Shown in pieces: positions 9,516 through 19,504 of a stretch of DNA of 64,000 bases (positions within the stretch are counted from its first letter, which is position 1; each line of letters opens with the position of its first letter). The stretch is from assembly GCF_006337125.1 (NCBI RefSeq), contig NZ_CP040887.1:434001-498000 (forward strand), read 5' to 3'. The notes beneath the pieces are model-generated. The model did not search any database and had not been told where the DNA came from. It saw nothing but the letters and a program-made list of their open reading frames with translations. This stretch comes from Serinicoccus chungangensis. Its GTDB lineage: Bacteria; Actinomycetota; Actinomycetes; Actinomycetales; Dermatophilaceae. The position numbers and the translations under genes were made by a program.

Positions 9516-11561
9516 ATGAGCACTGCCCCGACCAACAGGCCCAGCAAGCGGCCCAAGCCCAGCCCGTGGATGTGGGTCTTCCTCTTCCTCGGTCTGGGCA
9601 TCCTGTGGTACTCGCTGCTGTCGCAGAGCCCCTACAGCAGGATCGACACCGCCGACGCGCTGCAGCTGATCGAGGACGGCCAGGTCGCCGAGGCCGTCGT
9701 GACGCCGGACCGCATCGACCTCACCCTGCGCGAGGGCGAGACCTTCTCCAGCGACGACGTCCGGGAGACCGACCAGGTGCAGGCGTTCTACGTGGACGCG
9801 CGCGGCCCGCAGGTCATCGAGGCGCTCGACGCCAACCCGCCCACCGAGCGGTGGACCGACGACCCGGCCCGTCAGAACGTCTTCGTCTCCATCCTGGTCA
9901 ACTTCCTGCCGCTGCTGCTCATCCTCGCGCTCTTCCTGTGGCTGATGACCCGGATGCAGGGCGGCGGACGCGGGGTCATGCAGTTCGGCAAGTCCAAGGC
10001 CAAGCTCGCGACGAAGGACATGCCCAAGGTCACCTTCGCCGACGTGGCCGGCTCGGACGAGGCCGTGGAGGAGCTGCACGAGATCAAGGAGTTCCTCTCC
10101 GAGCCGCGCAAGTTCCTGGAGGTGGGCGCCAAGATCCCCAAGGGCGTGCTGCTCTACGGCCCGCCCGGGACCGGCAAGACCCTCCTCGCCCGGGCCGTCG
10201 CCGGCGAGGCCGGGGTGCCGTTCTACTCCATCTCCGGCTCAGACTTCGTCGAGATGTTCGTCGGCGTGGGTGCCTCCCGCGTCCGCGACCTCTTCGAGCA
10301 GGCCAAGGAGAACGCCCCGGCGATCATCTTCGTCGACGAGATCGACGCCGTCGGCCGCCACCGCGGCGCCGGCATGGGCGGCGGTCACGACGAGCGGGAG
10401 CAGACGCTCAACCAGCTGCTCGTCGAGATGGACGGCTTCGACGTCAAGACCAACATCATCCTCATCGCCGCCACCAACCGGCCCGACATCCTCGACCCGG
10501 CCCTCCTGCGCCCGGGCCGCTTCGACCGGCAGATCGCGGTCGAGGCGCCCGACATGCTCGGTCGCCTGCACATCCTGCAGGTGCACGGCAAGGGCAAGCC
10601 GCTGGCCGACGTGGACCTCATGGCGATCGCGCGGCGCACGCCGGGCTTCTCCGGCGCCGACCTGGCCAACGTGCTCAACGAGGCCGCCCTGCTCACCGCC
10701 CGCAAGAACGAGCAGGTCATCACCGACGCCGACCTCGACGAGGCGATCGACCGCGTCATGGCCGGCCCGCAGAAGCGGACCCGGGTCATGAGCGCGAAGG
10801 AGAAGAAGATCACCGCCTACCACGAGGGCGGCCACGCCCTCGTCGCCGCGGCGATGAACCACACCGACCCGGTGAGCAAGGTGACGATCCTGCCCCGCGG
10901 CCGGGCGCTCGGCTACACCATGGTGCTGCCCGTCGACGACAAGTACTCCACCACCCGCAACGAGCTGCTGGACCAGCTCGCCTACGCCCTCGGCGGGCGG
11001 GTGGCCGAGGAGCTGGTCTTCCACGACCCCACCACTGGTGCCGCCAACGACATCGAGAAGGCGACCGGCCTCGCGCGCAAGATGGTCACGCAGTTCGGGA
11101 TGTCCGAGCGGATCGGTGCGGTCAAGCTCGGCTCGGCCGGGGGCGAGGTCTTCCTCGGTCGCGACATGGGCCACGAGCGCGACTACTCCGAGAACCTCGC
11201 CGGCGTCGTCGACCAGGAGGTGCGCCGGCTCATCGAGGCCGCGCACGACGAGGCCTGGCACGCGCTCAACGACAACCGCGACATCCTCGACGCCCTCGTG
11301 CTGGAGCTGCTGGAGAAGGAGACGCTGAACGCCGACGCGATCGCCGAGATCTTCACCGACATCCGGAGGCGTCCGGTGCGCCCCGTGTGGCTCTCCTCGG
11401 ACGCCCGCACGATCCACGAGGCGGGCCCGGTGCTCACCGACGCGGAGCGGCGGGCCATGGCCAACGGCCACCACCCGCTGACCGAGACCGGGGAGGAGAA
11501 CCCCCCGTCCGAGGTGGTCCAGGTGCCCGAGGGTGGCCATGTCGACCCCGGCCACGCCTGA
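9516..11561 (+). CDS. ftsH: ATP-dependent membrane zinc metalloprotease FtsH
   Basis: FtsH is a hexameric AAA+ protease that degrades membrane and some cytoplasmic proteins. Two membrane segments flank a small external domain ([17 protein letters not shown] near residue 17 and [15 protein letters not shown] near residue 135). Then follow Walker A GPPGTGKT, Walker B IIFVDEID, the arginine-finger region [19 protein letters not shown] and the zinc site HEGGH. The ATG at 9516 gives 681 residues. The frame is open upstream, but that stretch covers the intergenic region. The end overlaps folE by 23 bases, so ftsH and the folate genes are probably one transcript. Confidence 0.95.
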   Translation: MSTAPTNRPSKRPKPSPWMWVFLFLGLGILWYSLLSQSPYSRIDTADALQLIEDGQVAEAVVTPDRIDLTLREGETFSSDDVRETDQVQAFYVDARGPQVIEALDANPPTERWTDDPARQNVFVSILVNFLPLLLILALFLWLMTRMQGGGRGVMQFGKSKAKLATKDMPKVTFADVAGSDEAVEELHEIKEFLSEPRKFLEVGAKIPKGVLLYGPPGTGKTLLARAVAGEAGVPFYSISGSDFVEMFVGVGASRVRDLFEQAKENAPAIIFVDEIDAVGRHRGAGMGGGHDEREQTLNQLLVEMDGFDVKTNIILIAATNRPDILDPALLRPGRFDRQIAVEAPDMLGRLHILQVHGKGKPLADVDLMAIARRTPGFSGADLANVLNEAALLTARKNEQVITDADLDEAIDRVMAGPQKRTRVMSAKEKKITAYHEGGHALVAAAMNHTDPVSKVTILPRGRALGYTMVLPVDDKYSTTRNELLDQLAYALGGRVAEELVFHDPTTGAANDIEKATGLARKMVTQFGMSERIGAVKLGSAGGEVFLGRDMGHERDYSENLAGVVDQEVRRLIEAAHDEAWHALNDNRDILDALVLELLEKETLNADAIAEIFTDIRRRPVRPVWLSSDARTIHEAGPVLTDAERRAMANGHHPLTETGEENPPSEVVQVPEGGHVDPGHA

Positions 11562-12156
11562 GGCAGGGGCGGGCGAACCGCCCGCGCCCCGGCCGGTGGA
11601 CCAGGCCAGGATCGAGGCCGCGGTCCGCGAGATCCTCCTCGCGGTCGGCGAGGACCCGGACCGCGACGGGCTGCGGGGCACCCCGGGCCGGGTGGCCCGC
11701 TCCTACGCCGAGATCTTCGGCGGCCTGCGGCAGGACCCCCGCGAGGTCCTCGGCACCACCTTCGACGTCGACCACGACGAGATGATCCTCGTCAAGGACA
11801 TCGAGCTCTACAGCGTGTGCGAGCACCACCTCGTGCCCTTCCACGGGTCGGCGCACGTCGCCTACATCCCCGGGCGCGACGGGCGGGTCGTCGGGCTGTC
11901 CAAGCTGGCCCGGCTCGTCGACGTCTACGCGCGCCGCCCGCAGGTCCAGGAGCGCCTGACCACCCAGGTCGCCGACGCCCTCGTGGAACACCTCGCCCCC
12001 CGCGGGGTCCTCGTCGTGGTCGAGGCCGAGCACCTGTGCATGTCCATGCGCGGCGTCCGCCGCCCCGGGGCCCGCACCGTGACGTCCACCGTCCGCGGCC
12101 AGCTGCGCAACCCGGCGACGCGCGCCGAGGCGATGAGCCTCATCACCGGGCGCTGA
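11539..12156 (+). CDS. folE: GTP cyclohydrolase I
   Basis: It opens GTP to dihydroneopterin triphosphate, the first step of folate synthesis. The zinc site CEHHLVPF is present and a second zinc Cys appears in HLCMSMRGV. The C-terminal [10 protein letters not shown] segment is typical. ATG 11539 is preferred over GTG 11533, because the GAGGGTG ribosome site fits it and it gives the usual ~205 residues. It overlaps ftsH by 23 bases and begins the folE-folP-folBK run. Confidence 0.95.
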   Translation: MSTPATPEAGAGEPPAPRPVDQARIEAAVREILLAVGEDPDRDGLRGTPGRVARSYAEIFGGLRQDPREVLGTTFDVDHDEMILVKDIELYSVCEHHLVPFHGSAHVAYIPGRDGRVVGLSKLARLVDVYARRPQVQERLTTQVADALVEHLAPRGVLVVVEAEHLCMSMRGVRRPGARTVTSTVRGQLRNPATRAEAMSLITGR

Positions 12157-12163
12157 GGGCGTC

Positions 12164-13006
12164 GTGGGACACCGGCATACCGCCGTCATGGGCGTGGTCA
12201 ACGTCACCCCCGACTCCTTCAGCGACGGCGGCCTCTTCGTCGACCCCGAGGCGGCGGTCGCCCGCGGACGCCAGCTCGTGGCGGCGGGCGCCGAGATCGT
12301 CGACGTCGGTGGCGAGTCCACGCGGCCCGGCAGCAGCCGCCCCCCGGAGGCGCAGGAGCGCGAGCGCGTCCTCCCGGTCGTCTCCGCGCTCGCGCAGCAG
12401 GGGTATGCCGTGTCCGTCGACACCATGCGCGCGTCCGTGGCGCAGGCGGCCCTGGAGGCGGGGGCGGTCCTGGTCAACGACGTGTCCGGCGGGCTGGGCG
12501 ACCCCGAGATGGGGCCGATGGTCGCGCAGACCGGCGCCCGCTACGTCGTCATGCACTGGCGCGGTCTGCTGAGCGACCCGGGCGCCACCCACCACTACGA
12601 CGACGTCGTGGGCGAGGTCTGCGCCGAGCTCTCCGACCGGGTGGACGCGCTGGTCGCGCAGGGCGTGCGGGAGGAGCAGCTGGTGCTGGACCCGGGCTTC
12701 GGCTTCTCCAAGGACGCGGGCCACAACTGGACGCTGCTGGCCGGCCTGGACCGGGTGGTCGCCCTCGGGCTGCCGGTGCTCGTCGGTGCCTCGCGCAAGC
12801 GCTTCCTCGGCCGGCTGCCCGCGCGCCCGGGCGCGCCCGTGCCCGACGAGCCCAGCGCACCCCAGGAGCGTGACGTCGCGACGGCCGCCACGAGCCTGCT
12901 CGCCGCGCAGGCGGGCGCCTGGGCGGTGCGGGTGCACGAGGTGGGCCCGACCCGCGACGCCCTCGCGGTGTGGGAGCTGACGCAGGGGGCCGACGGTGCG
13001 CGGTGA
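12164..13006 (+). CDS. folP: Dihydropteroate synthase
   Basis: It condenses 6-hydroxymethyl-dihydropterin pyrophosphate with p-aminobenzoate and is the sulfonamide target. The pterin-binding signature MGVVNVTPDSFSDGG lies near the N-terminus. DVGGESTRPGS, VNDVSGG, DPGFGFSK and GASRKRF follow in the order expected for the TIM barrel. GTG 12164, seven bases past the folE stop, keeps a full first beta-strand; ATG 12188 would remove it. Length is 280 residues. The 3' end overlaps folBK by 11 bases. Confidence 0.95.
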   Translation: MGHRHTAVMGVVNVTPDSFSDGGLFVDPEAAVARGRQLVAAGAEIVDVGGESTRPGSSRPPEAQERERVLPVVSALAQQGYAVSVDTMRASVAQAALEAGAVLVNDVSGGLGDPEMGPMVAQTGARYVVMHWRGLLSDPGATHHYDDVVGEVCAELSDRVDALVAQGVREEQLVLDPGFGFSKDAGHNWTLLAGLDRVVALGLPVLVGASRKRFLGRLPARPGAPVPDEPSAPQERDVATAATSLLAAQAGAWAVRVHEVGPTRDALAVWELTQGADGAR

Positions 13007-13895
13007 CCTCATCCGGCTCACCGGGGTCCGCGCCCGCGGGCACCACGGGGTCTTCGCGCACGAGCGCCGCGACGGGCAGGACTTCGTCGTCGACGTGACC
13101 CTCGAGGTCGACCTCGCCGGCGCGGGCGCCAGCGACGACCTGTCCCGGACGGTGGACTACGGCGCGGTCGCCGCCGACGTCGTGGCAGTCGTCGAGGGTG
13201 AGCCGCGCGACCTCGTCGAGACCGTCGCCGAGGAGATCGCCGCACGCGTCCTGACGCACCCCCTCGTCGAGGCGGTCGAGGTCACCGTGCACAAGCCGCA
13301 GGCGCCCGTGGGGGTGCCCTTCGACGACGTCGCCGTCGTGGTGCGCCGGCGGCGGGACGTGCCCGTGGTCATCGCGCTGGGCGCCAACCTCCCCGGTCCG
13401 GACGGGACCGAGCCGACGGCGACGGTGGCCCGGGCGGTGCGCCGGCTGCGTCGGCTGCGCGGCCTGCACCGGGTCCGGGTGTCGCGCTCCTTCCGGACCG
13501 CCCCGGTGGGTGGGGAGGCCGTCGCCGGGCAGCCGGACTACGTCAACGCCGTCGCGGTGGCGCGCACCAGCCTGGCCCCCGGGTCCCTGCTCGCCTCGCT
13601 GCACCGGGTCGAGGCCGACCTGGGCCGCACCCGCGATGTGCGGTGGGGCGCCCGGACCCTGGACCTCGACCTGGTGCAGTACGGCGACCCCGCGGGCGAC
13701 GCCGACGTGCGCAGCGACGAGGCCGACCTCCTGCTGCCGCACCCGCGCGCCCGGGAGCGCGCCTTCGTGCTCGTGCCCTGGGACGACGTCGACCCGGCGG
13801 CGACCCTGCGCGTCGGCGACCGGGCGGTGGCGGTGCGCGACCTCATCCCCGATCTGGCCGGGCAGGCCGTGGCACCGGTCGAGGAGGCCCGGTGA
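12996..13895 (+). CDS. folBK: Bifunctional dihydroneopterin aldolase / HPPK (FolB-FolK fusion)
   Basis: Residues 1-~122 are dihydroneopterin aldolase (GVRARGHHGVFAHER, VDYG, LVETVAEEIA, VTVHKP). Residues ~125-299 are 6-hydroxymethyl-dihydropterin pyrophosphokinase (IALGANL, SRSFRTAPVGG, DYVNAVAV, RWGARTLDLDL, LPHPRARERAFVL). The two steps are consecutive in folate synthesis, and a RRRRD linker joins them with no stop. In many actinobacteria folB and folK are separate genes, so this is a true in-frame fusion. GTG 12996 overlaps folP by 11 bases, and the end overlaps the next gene by four (GTGA). Confidence 0.93.
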   Translation: MRGDLIRLTGVRARGHHGVFAHERRDGQDFVVDVTLEVDLAGAGASDDLSRTVDYGAVAADVVAVVEGEPRDLVETVAEEIAARVLTHPLVEAVEVTVHKPQAPVGVPFDDVAVVVRRRRDVPVVIALGANLPGPDGTEPTATVARAVRRLRRLRGLHRVRVSRSFRTAPVGGEAVAGQPDYVNAVAVARTSLAPGSLLASLHRVEADLGRTRDVRWGARTLDLDLVQYGDPAGDADVRSDEADLLLPHPRARERAFVLVPWDDVDPAATLRVGDRAVAVRDLIPDLAGQAVAPVEEAR

Positions 13896-14395
13896 GCGCG
13901 CGGGACGGGGTCCGGGTGGGCACCGGCGCGGTCCTCGCCGTGCTCACCGGCATGGCCAGCTGGCTGCTGCTGCAGGTGGTGCGCTCGCTCGGTGGCGGCT
14001 ACCCGGCGATCTCCTGGATCGGCCTGGTCCCGCTGGTCGCCGTGGCGCTGCTCGTGCTGGTCATGTGCTGGCAGATCCGGCGCTACCTCCTGGGGCGTGG
14101 CAGCGTGCGGCCCTCCCCGCAGCGCGGGCGCGGCACCCTCGTGGGGGCGCAGGCCGCCGCGCTGGGCGGCGCGGCGCTGCTCGGGTGGTATGCCGCGAAC
14201 GCCCTGGTCCACCTGCCCAACGTCGACGTCCCGAGCGAGCGCGTGCAGCTGGTGTGGGGGTTCGTGCACGCTGCGGTGGCGCTGGGGCTGTCCGCGGCGG
14301 GCTACCTCGGCCAGGCGTGGTGCCGCATCCCCCCGACCGAGCACGACGACGATGACGACGACGGCGTGAGCGACGGCGACCTCGCCTACGGCTGA
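13892..14395 (+). CDS. DUF3180 family membrane protein
   Basis: The 167-residue protein has four predicted membrane segments: VLTGMASWLLLQVV, WIGLVPLVAVALLVLVMC, LVGAQAAALGGAALLGWYAA and VWGFVHAAVALGLSAAGYL. It ends in an Asp-rich tail. DUF3180 proteins follow folK in many actinobacteria, but their function is unknown. GTG 13892 overlaps the folBK stop as GTGA, with GAGGAGG a few bases upstream, so it is translationally coupled to the folate operon. Confidence 0.8.
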   Translation: MSARDGVRVGTGAVLAVLTGMASWLLLQVVRSLGGGYPAISWIGLVPLVAVALLVLVMCWQIRRYLLGRGSVRPSPQRGRGTLVGAQAAALGGAALLGWYAANALVHLPNVDVPSERVQLVWGFVHAAVALGLSAAGYLGQAWCRIPPTEHDDDDDDGVSDGDLAYG

Positions 14396-14408
14396 GCGGC
14401 CCCCACGC

Positions 14409-14458
14409 TTCTGGACATAGCCTTCTGGGGAGCGGGCCCCAGAAGGCCAGGTCCAGAA
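14409..14458. terminator. Bidirectional hairpin between the folate operon and nuoD
   Basis: Two 22-base arms (14409-14430 and 14437-14458) pair with two mismatches around the loop AGCGGG. The hairpin abuts the nuoD stop codon and follows the DUF3180 stop, so it probably terminates both convergent units. Confidence 0.8.
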
Positions 14459-15628
14459 CTACTTGTCGATGTCCCCGACGACGAAGAACATCGACCCGAG
14501 GATCGCCACCATGTCGGCGACGACCGTGCCGGGCAGCATCTCGCTCAGCACCTGCACGTTGTTGAAGGACGCCGAGCGCAGCTTGAGCCGGTGCGGCACG
14601 GTGTCGCCGCGGCTGACGAGGTAGTAGCCGTTGAAGCCCAGCGGGTTCTCCGCCGCGAACCAGTGCTCCCCGGCCGGCACCTTGAGCTTCTTCGGCAGCC
14701 TGCTGCTCACCGGGCCCTCGCCCAGCTCGCGCAGGCGGGCCGTGCACGCCTCGACCAGGTCGAGGCTGACCTCGATCTGCTCGGCCAGCACCTCGAGCCG
14801 GGCGTAGCAGTCGCCGGCCTCGCGGGTCACCACCCGCCCGGGACCGCCCCCGCCGAAGAGCTCGGCGTAGGCGAGGTAGGGCTCGTCGCGCCGCAGGTCC
14901 ACGTCCAGCCCCGAGGCGCGCGCGATCGGGCCGGACACGCCGTACCCCAGCACCGTCTCGAGGTCGAGCACCCCGACCCCGCGGGTGCGTGCCTGCAGGA
15001 TCTCGTTGCCGAGCACCAGACCGGTGAGGTCCGGCATCCGGCCGCGGACCGTCGCGACCGCGGCGTCGACCCGGTCCAGCCAGCCCGGCGGGAGGTCGTG
15101 CAGCAGCCCGCCGACCCGGGTGGCCATGAAGTGCATCCGGCCGCCGGAGAACTCCTCCATCACGGCCTGGATCTCCTCCCGCTCGCGGAAGGAGTAGAAC
15201 ATCGGGGTGATGGCGCCGAGCTCGTGCGGGTAGGACCCGAGGAACATCAGGTGGTTGAGCACCCGGCCGAGCTCGCTGAGCAGGGTGCGCGTCCAGGTGG
15301 CCCGCTCGGGCACGTCCATGCCGAGCAGGTGCTCGACGGTGAGGGCGACGCCCACCTCGTTGTTGAAGGCCGAGAGCCAGTCGTGGCGGTTGGCGAGCAC
15401 CATGATCTGGCGGTAGTCGCGGACCTCGAAGAGCTTCTCCGCACCCCGGTGCATGTAGCCGATGACCGGCTCGGCGGCGGTGATGCGCTCGCCGTCGGCG
15501 GTGATGCGCAGCCGGAGGACGCCGTGGGTCGCCGGGTGCTGCGGGCCGATGTTGAGCACCATCTCGGTGGTCGTGAGCCCGCCCACGCCGGTGGCGCCCA
15601 GGGTCACGTCCACGTCTCGGGTGCTCAC
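14459..15628 (-). CDS. nuoD: NADH-quinone oxidoreductase subunit D-like protein, stand-alone
   Basis: The 389-residue protein belongs to the 49-kDa/NuoD family that lines the quinone site of complex I. Conserved parts include [43 protein letters not shown] and the C-terminal [18 protein letters not shown]. No other nuo gene is in the window, so it is either a second copy or a displaced subunit. It is about 40-60 residues shorter than typical actinobacterial NuoD, and segments such as [12 protein letters not shown] differ from the usual. The start is GTG with GGTGAGG upstream. It lies four bases after the methyltransferase gene, an obvious operon. Confidence 0.85.
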   Translation of the reverse strand: MSTRDVDVTLGATGVGGLTTTEMVLNIGPQHPATHGVLRLRITADGERITAAEPVIGYMHRGAEKLFEVRDYRQIMVLANRHDWLSAFNNEVGVALTVEHLLGMDVPERATWTRTLLSELGRVLNHLMFLGSYPHELGAITPMFYSFREREEIQAVMEEFSGGRMHFMATRVGGLLHDLPPGWLDRVDAAVATVRGRMPDLTGLVLGNEILQARTRGVGVLDLETVLGYGVSGPIARASGLDVDLRRDEPYLAYAELFGGGGPGRVVTREAGDCYARLEVLAEQIEVSLDLVEACTARLRELGEGPVSSRLPKKLKVPAGEHWFAAENPLGFNGYYLVSRGDTVPHRLKLRSASFNNVQVLSEMLPGTVVADMVAILGSMFFVVGDIDK

Positions 15629-15632
15629 GCCC

Positions 15633-16727
15633 TCACCCTATGCCCGGGTGCAGGTCGTCGCCGTGGTGCGCCCCGACCGGCACGAGCAGCCACCAGAACT
15701 CGCCCAGGGTGCCCGTGGTGAGCGTGGTGAGGGCCGCGCGACGGGCGAGCCCGACGAGGTAGGCCCGGGGGTCGGTCCGGGACAGCGCGTGCGGCACCGG
15801 GGTCCCGGGGTCGCCGAGCAGGCCGCGCAGGAGGTCGCCCTGGCGGACCAGCCGCGGCGCGGGCGGGTGCACCGCGCGTCCGGCGCGGGGGGAGGTCGGT
15901 GGGGGCAGCGAGGCGCGGAGGGCGTCGACGGCGAGGTGGGCCGTCAGGTCGCAGCTGCCGTCCGGCACCGGGTGGACCTCACGCCCGCCGCGGAAGCCGG
16001 TGAGACTGCCGTGGACCGGCCGATCGTCCGCCGTGTGGCCGTAGTCGACCACCACCACCAGGCCGCTGCCGACCCGGCCCACGAGCTCGGCCAGCGCGGT
16101 CTCCCGGGACCGGCCCACCTCGCCGCGCCGGACCGGCGTCGCGCCCCCGTCCGGCGGGTCCTCCCCGTCGTCGAGCCGTCGCCCGTCGTCGAGCCACCGA
16201 AGGACCCAGGCGAGGTCGTCCCCGCCCAGCACCGGGCCCAGGGTCTCGGTGCCGTCCGGGGCGACGGCGAGCGAGCGCCATACCCCGGTCTCGTCGCGGG
16301 CCACGACCGGGCACGGGACGACGTCGAGCCACTCGTGCGCGAGGACCAGCGTCGCGTCCAGGTCGCGCAGCCCGTCGGGAAGCGCGGCGCCGCCGGGGGA
16401 CACCAGCCACCCGTCGACGTCGAGCCCCGCAGGTCGCGGGACGACGTCGACCCCGGTCAGGTGCAGCGACGCGTCGAGCCGCCGCACCCGGGTCAGCAGC
16501 TCACCGCGACCGCACCCGACATCGACGACGCGCCGGCAGCCGTGCTGGCGCGCGAGGGCCACGACCGCCGCGGCCAGCAGGTCCCCACCCCCGGGGATGC
16601 CCTGGGCCGAGGTCGCGAAGTGGGCGGCGGGGGCGTCCGCGCGGTAGAACCCGCCCGGGCCGTAGAGCGCCTCGTGCCACGCCGGCTCCCAGTCCCTCGT
16701 CCCGTCGGGAGGTGCGGGGGCGCTCAT
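15633..16727 (-). CDS. SAM-dependent methyltransferase of the MidA/NDUFAF7 type
   Basis: The 364-residue protein begins with [13 protein letters not shown] and [13 protein letters not shown], matching the N-terminal signature of the MidA/NDUFAF7 family (PF02636 type). The SAM-binding motif [12 protein letters not shown] follows. [14 protein letters not shown] and [12 protein letters not shown] match later conserved motifs. In animals NDUFAF7 methylates an arginine of the NuoD homologue NDUFS2. Here the gene directly precedes nuoD with a four-base gap, which suggests the same enzyme-substrate relation. The long upstream open frame is antisense to the antiporter gene. Its ATG is 19 bases from the divergent antiporter start. 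Confidence 0.75.
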   Translation of the reverse strand: MSAPAPPDGTRDWEPAWHEALYGPGGFYRADAPAAHFATSAQGIPGGGDLLAAAVVALARQHGCRRVVDVGCGRGELLTRVRRLDASLHLTGVDVVPRPAGLDVDGWLVSPGGAALPDGLRDLDATLVLAHEWLDVVPCPVVARDETGVWRSLAVAPDGTETLGPVLGGDDLAWVLRWLDDGRRLDDGEDPPDGGATPVRRGEVGRSRETALAELVGRVGSGLVVVVDYGHTADDRPVHGSLTGFRGGREVHPVPDGSCDLTAHLAVDALRASLPPPTSPRAGRAVHPPAPRLVRQGDLLRGLLGDPGTPVPHALSRTDPRAYLVGLARRAALTTLTTGTLGEFWWLLVPVGAHHGDDLHPGIG

Positions 16728-16732
16728 CCCAC

Positions 16733-16738
16733 TAGGGT
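16733..16738 (+). promoter_or_regulatory. Leaderless-type -10 (TAGGGT) for the antiporter gene
   Basis: It ends eight bases before GTG 16747. On the other strand CACCCT lies seven bases before the methyltransferase ATG, so the two divergent -10 elements would overlap. Confidence 0.45.
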
Positions 16739-16746
16739 GCCGCATC

Positions 16747-17871
16747 GTGGACCTTCTCGACATCGCCCGCATCCTGGGTGGCCTCGTCCTGCTCGTGGTG
16801 GGCGGCGAGTTCCTCGTGCGCGGCGCCTCCAACCTCGCCACCCGCCTCGGTCTGAGCCCCCTCGTGGTGGGCCTGACCGTCGTGTCCGTCTCGACGTCGG
16901 CGCCGGAGTTCGCGGTCACCGTCGGTGCGGTCCTCGACGGGCAGCCCGAGCTCGCGGTCGGCAATGTCGTGGGGTCGAACATCGCGAACATCCTGCTCAT
17001 CCTGGGGATCGCGGCACTCGTGCTGCCCCTCGCGGTGCGCGAGCAGCTGGTCAAGATCGACGTGCCGGTCATGGTCGGCCTGTCGGTGGCGCTGCTGCTG
17101 GTCGCCCTCGACGGGGTGATCTCGACCCTCGAGGGCCTGCTCCTGCTGGCGGTGATGGTCGCCCACACCGTGCTCACCGTCGTCGTCAGCCGGCGCACGC
17201 AGCGCCGGGAGCTGCGCAAGCGCCGGGCTCCGGCGAAGCGTGAGGGGGAGCCGATGGCGGTCCTGCCGGCCCTCGGCCTCGTGCTCGGAGGTGTGGCGCT
17301 GCTCGTGCTCGGTGCCAACCTCCTGGTCGCGGGCGCGGTGAACATCGCCGAGGCGCTCGGGGTCAGCGGCCTCGTCGTCGGGCTGACCGTGGTCGCCGTG
17401 GGCACCTCGCTGCCCGAGCTGGCGGCCTCGGTGATCGCCGCGGTCCGCGGGGAGCGGGACCTCGCGGTCGGCAATGTCGTCGGCAGCTGCATCGCCAACA
17501 TCGGGCTGGTGCTCGGGGTGCCGGCCATCATCTCCTCCGGCGGGCTGCCGGTGCCCTTCCCGGCGATCGCCTTCGACATCCCGCTCATGGTCGCCGCCGC
17601 GGTGGCGCTCGCGCCGGTCGTCTTCACCGGCTTCACGGTCGCCCGCTGGGAGGGCGGGCTCTTCGTGCTGCTCTACGCCGCCTACACCGCCTTCGTCGTG
17701 CTCAACGCGACCCGGCACGAGGCCCTGCAGGGCTTCGAGGTCGTCATGGTGATCTTCGTCCTGCCCCTCGTCGGGCTCACCCTCGTCGTCACCACGACCT
17801 TCGAGATCGGGGTGATGGCCGAGCGGCGTCGGGTGCGGCAGAAGGTGGCCGACGGCGAACCCGTGCCGTGA
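16747..17871 (+). CDS. Calcium/sodium antiporter, YrbG-like CaCA family
   Basis: The 374-residue membrane protein has the internal duplication of the Ca2+:cation antiporter superfamily. The alpha-repeats are visible as VSVSTSAPEF with GNVVGSNIANILLILG (about residues 40-95), and VAVGTSLPEL with GNVVGSCIANIGLVLG (about residues 218-262). Ten or so hydrophobic segments surround a charged central loop (RRTQRRELRKRR). It probably exports Ca2+ in exchange for Na+ or H+; specificity is not certain from sequence. GTG 16747 starts directly at the first membrane segment. Its only upstream space is 19 bases shared with the divergent gene. Confidence 0.85.
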   Translation: MDLLDIARILGGLVLLVVGGEFLVRGASNLATRLGLSPLVVGLTVVSVSTSAPEFAVTVGAVLDGQPELAVGNVVGSNIANILLILGIAALVLPLAVREQLVKIDVPVMVGLSVALLLVALDGVISTLEGLLLLAVMVAHTVLTVVVSRRTQRRELRKRRAPAKREGEPMAVLPALGLVLGGVALLVLGANLLVAGAVNIAEALGVSGLVVGLTVVAVGTSLPELAASVIAAVRGERDLAVGNVVGSCIANIGLVLGVPAIISSGGLPVPFPAIAFDIPLMVAAAVALAPVVFTGFTVARWEGGLFVLLYAAYTAFVVLNATRHEALQGFEVVMVIFVLPLVGLTLVVTTTFEIGVMAERRRVRQKVADGEPVP

Positions 17872-17902
17872 TGTCGTTTTCCTGCTAGACCCACCGGTCG
17901 GG

Positions 17903-19504
17903 GTGCCGCACCATGGAGGGGTGCGCCCCACCCCCTTCCACCTCGACCACGACCGCTGCTCCGCGGTCGTGCGCAGCAGGGACCCGCGGTTCGACGGCTG
18001 GTTCGTCACCGGGGTGCTGAGCACGAGGATCTACTGCCGCCCCAGCTGCCCGGCCATCACGCCGCAGGTGCGCAACATGCGCTTCTACCCCAGCGCCGCC
18101 GCCGCCCAGGGTGCCGGGTTCCGGGCGTGCAAGCGCTGCCTCCCCGACGCCACGCCGGGGTCCCCGCAGTGGCACGTGCGGGGCGATGTCGTGGCCCGCG
18201 CGGTGCGGCTCGTGGCCGACGGGGTGGTGGACCGGGAGGGTGTCTCCGGACTGGCGGCCCGGCTCGGCTACTCCGTGCGCCAGCTCGAGCGGCTCGTCCG
18301 CGCCGAGCTCGGGGCGGGACCGCTCGCCCTCGCCCGGGCCCAGCGCGCCCAGGCCGCACGGCTGCTCGTCGAGGGGACGACGCTGCCGATGGTCGAGGTC
18401 GCCCACGCCGCCGGCTTCTCCAGCACCCGCTCCTTCAACGCCACCGTGCGTGAGGTGTATGCCGCCGCGCCCTCCGAGCTGCGCGCCGCCGCGCGGCGTC
18501 GTGCCGGCGGGTCGGCCCCGGGCGACGGCCCACGAGGACCTGCCCCGGTCAGCATCGGCCTGCGGCTGCCGTTCCGGCCGCCGCTGCACGTGCCCAGCCT
18601 CTTCGGCCACCTCGTGGCGACCTCGGTCCGGGGTCCGGAGGCGTGGTCCGACGGGGCGTTGACCCGCTCCGTGCGCCTGCCGGGAGGCCCGGCGCTGCTC
18701 GTGCTGCGGCCGGGTGCGGAGGGAGAGCGGCACGTGGGGGTCACCCTCCGGCTCACCGATGTCGCCGACCTGGCGACCGCCATCGGCCGCTGCCGTCGGC
18801 TCCTGGACCTGGACGCCGACCCGGTCGCCGTCGACGAGCACCTCGGGGCCGACCCGAGGCTGGGCCCGCTCGTGCGCGCGCACCCGGGCGTCCGGCTCCC
18901 GGGGACCGTGGACCCCGCGGAGCTGGCCCTGCGGGTGGTCCTGAGCCAGCAGGTCTCCACCGCCGCCGCCGGCACCCACACGGCACGCCTCGTCCAGGCG
19001 CTCGGCGAGCCGCTGCCGGAGCCGATGACCGGGGCGGTCACCCACCTGTTCCCCACGGCGGAGGCCGTCGCGCAGGCGGCGGCCGAGCAGCTGCCCGCGA
19101 TGCCGGCCTCCCGCCAGCGCACCCTGCGGACCGTCGCCCGGGCGCTCGCCGAGGGGGACCTGCGGCTCGGTCCGGGGGCCGACCGGCAGGAGGCGCGCGA
19201 GGCGCTGCTCGCGCTGCCCGGCGTCGGCCCGTGGACGGCGGAGATGGTCCTGCTGCGCGGCCTCGGTGACCCCGACGCCTTCCCGGCGACCGACCTGGGC
19301 GTCAAGGTCACGGCCGCCGCGGCGGGGGTGCCGGCCGGTGCGGGTCTGCTGGCCGCCGCCGAGTCCTGGCGCCCCTGGCGCAGCTACGCGACCGCGGTGC
19401 TGTGGGCCGCGTCCGACCACGCGGCGGCACGGCTGCCCGCCACCCCCGCACCGTCGCCCCGCCGGGGCGACGGCATACCTCCGGCCCGCAAGGAGACCCC
19501 ATGA
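17903..19504 (+). CDS. Ada-type regulator fused to AlkA 3-methyladenine DNA glycosylase
   Basis: Three modules are joined in 533 residues. First is an Ada N-terminal zinc domain with the phosphotriester-accepting Cys region (YCRPSCPA ... CKRC). An AraC-type helix-turn-helix at ~residues 95-190 (LAARLGYSVRQLERL, VAHAAGFSSTRSFN) is second. The third is an AlkA-like glycosylase from ~210 with a helix-hairpin-helix LPGVGPWTAEMV and catalytic Asp in PATDLGV. The protein should sense methyl phosphotriesters, activate transcription and excise alkylated bases. It overlaps ogt by four bases (ATGA). GTG 17921 is an alternative start, but its GGAGG is only one or two bases away. Confidence 0.88.
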   Translation: MPHHGGVRPTPFHLDHDRCSAVVRSRDPRFDGWFVTGVLSTRIYCRPSCPAITPQVRNMRFYPSAAAAQGAGFRACKRCLPDATPGSPQWHVRGDVVARAVRLVADGVVDREGVSGLAARLGYSVRQLERLVRAELGAGPLALARAQRAQAARLLVEGTTLPMVEVAHAAGFSSTRSFNATVREVYAAAPSELRAAARRRAGGSAPGDGPRGPAPVSIGLRLPFRPPLHVPSLFGHLVATSVRGPEAWSDGALTRSVRLPGGPALLVLRPGAEGERHVGVTLRLTDVADLATAIGRCRRLLDLDADPVAVDEHLGADPRLGPLVRAHPGVRLPGTVDPAELALRVVLSQQVSTAAAGTHTARLVQALGEPLPEPMTGAVTHLFPTAEAVAQAAAEQLPAMPASRQRTLRTVARALAEGDLRLGPGADRQEAREALLALPGVGPWTAEMVLLRGLGDPDAFPATDLGVKVTAAAAGVPAGAGLLAAAESWRPWRSYATAVLWAASDHAAARLPATPAPSPRRGDGIPPARKETP

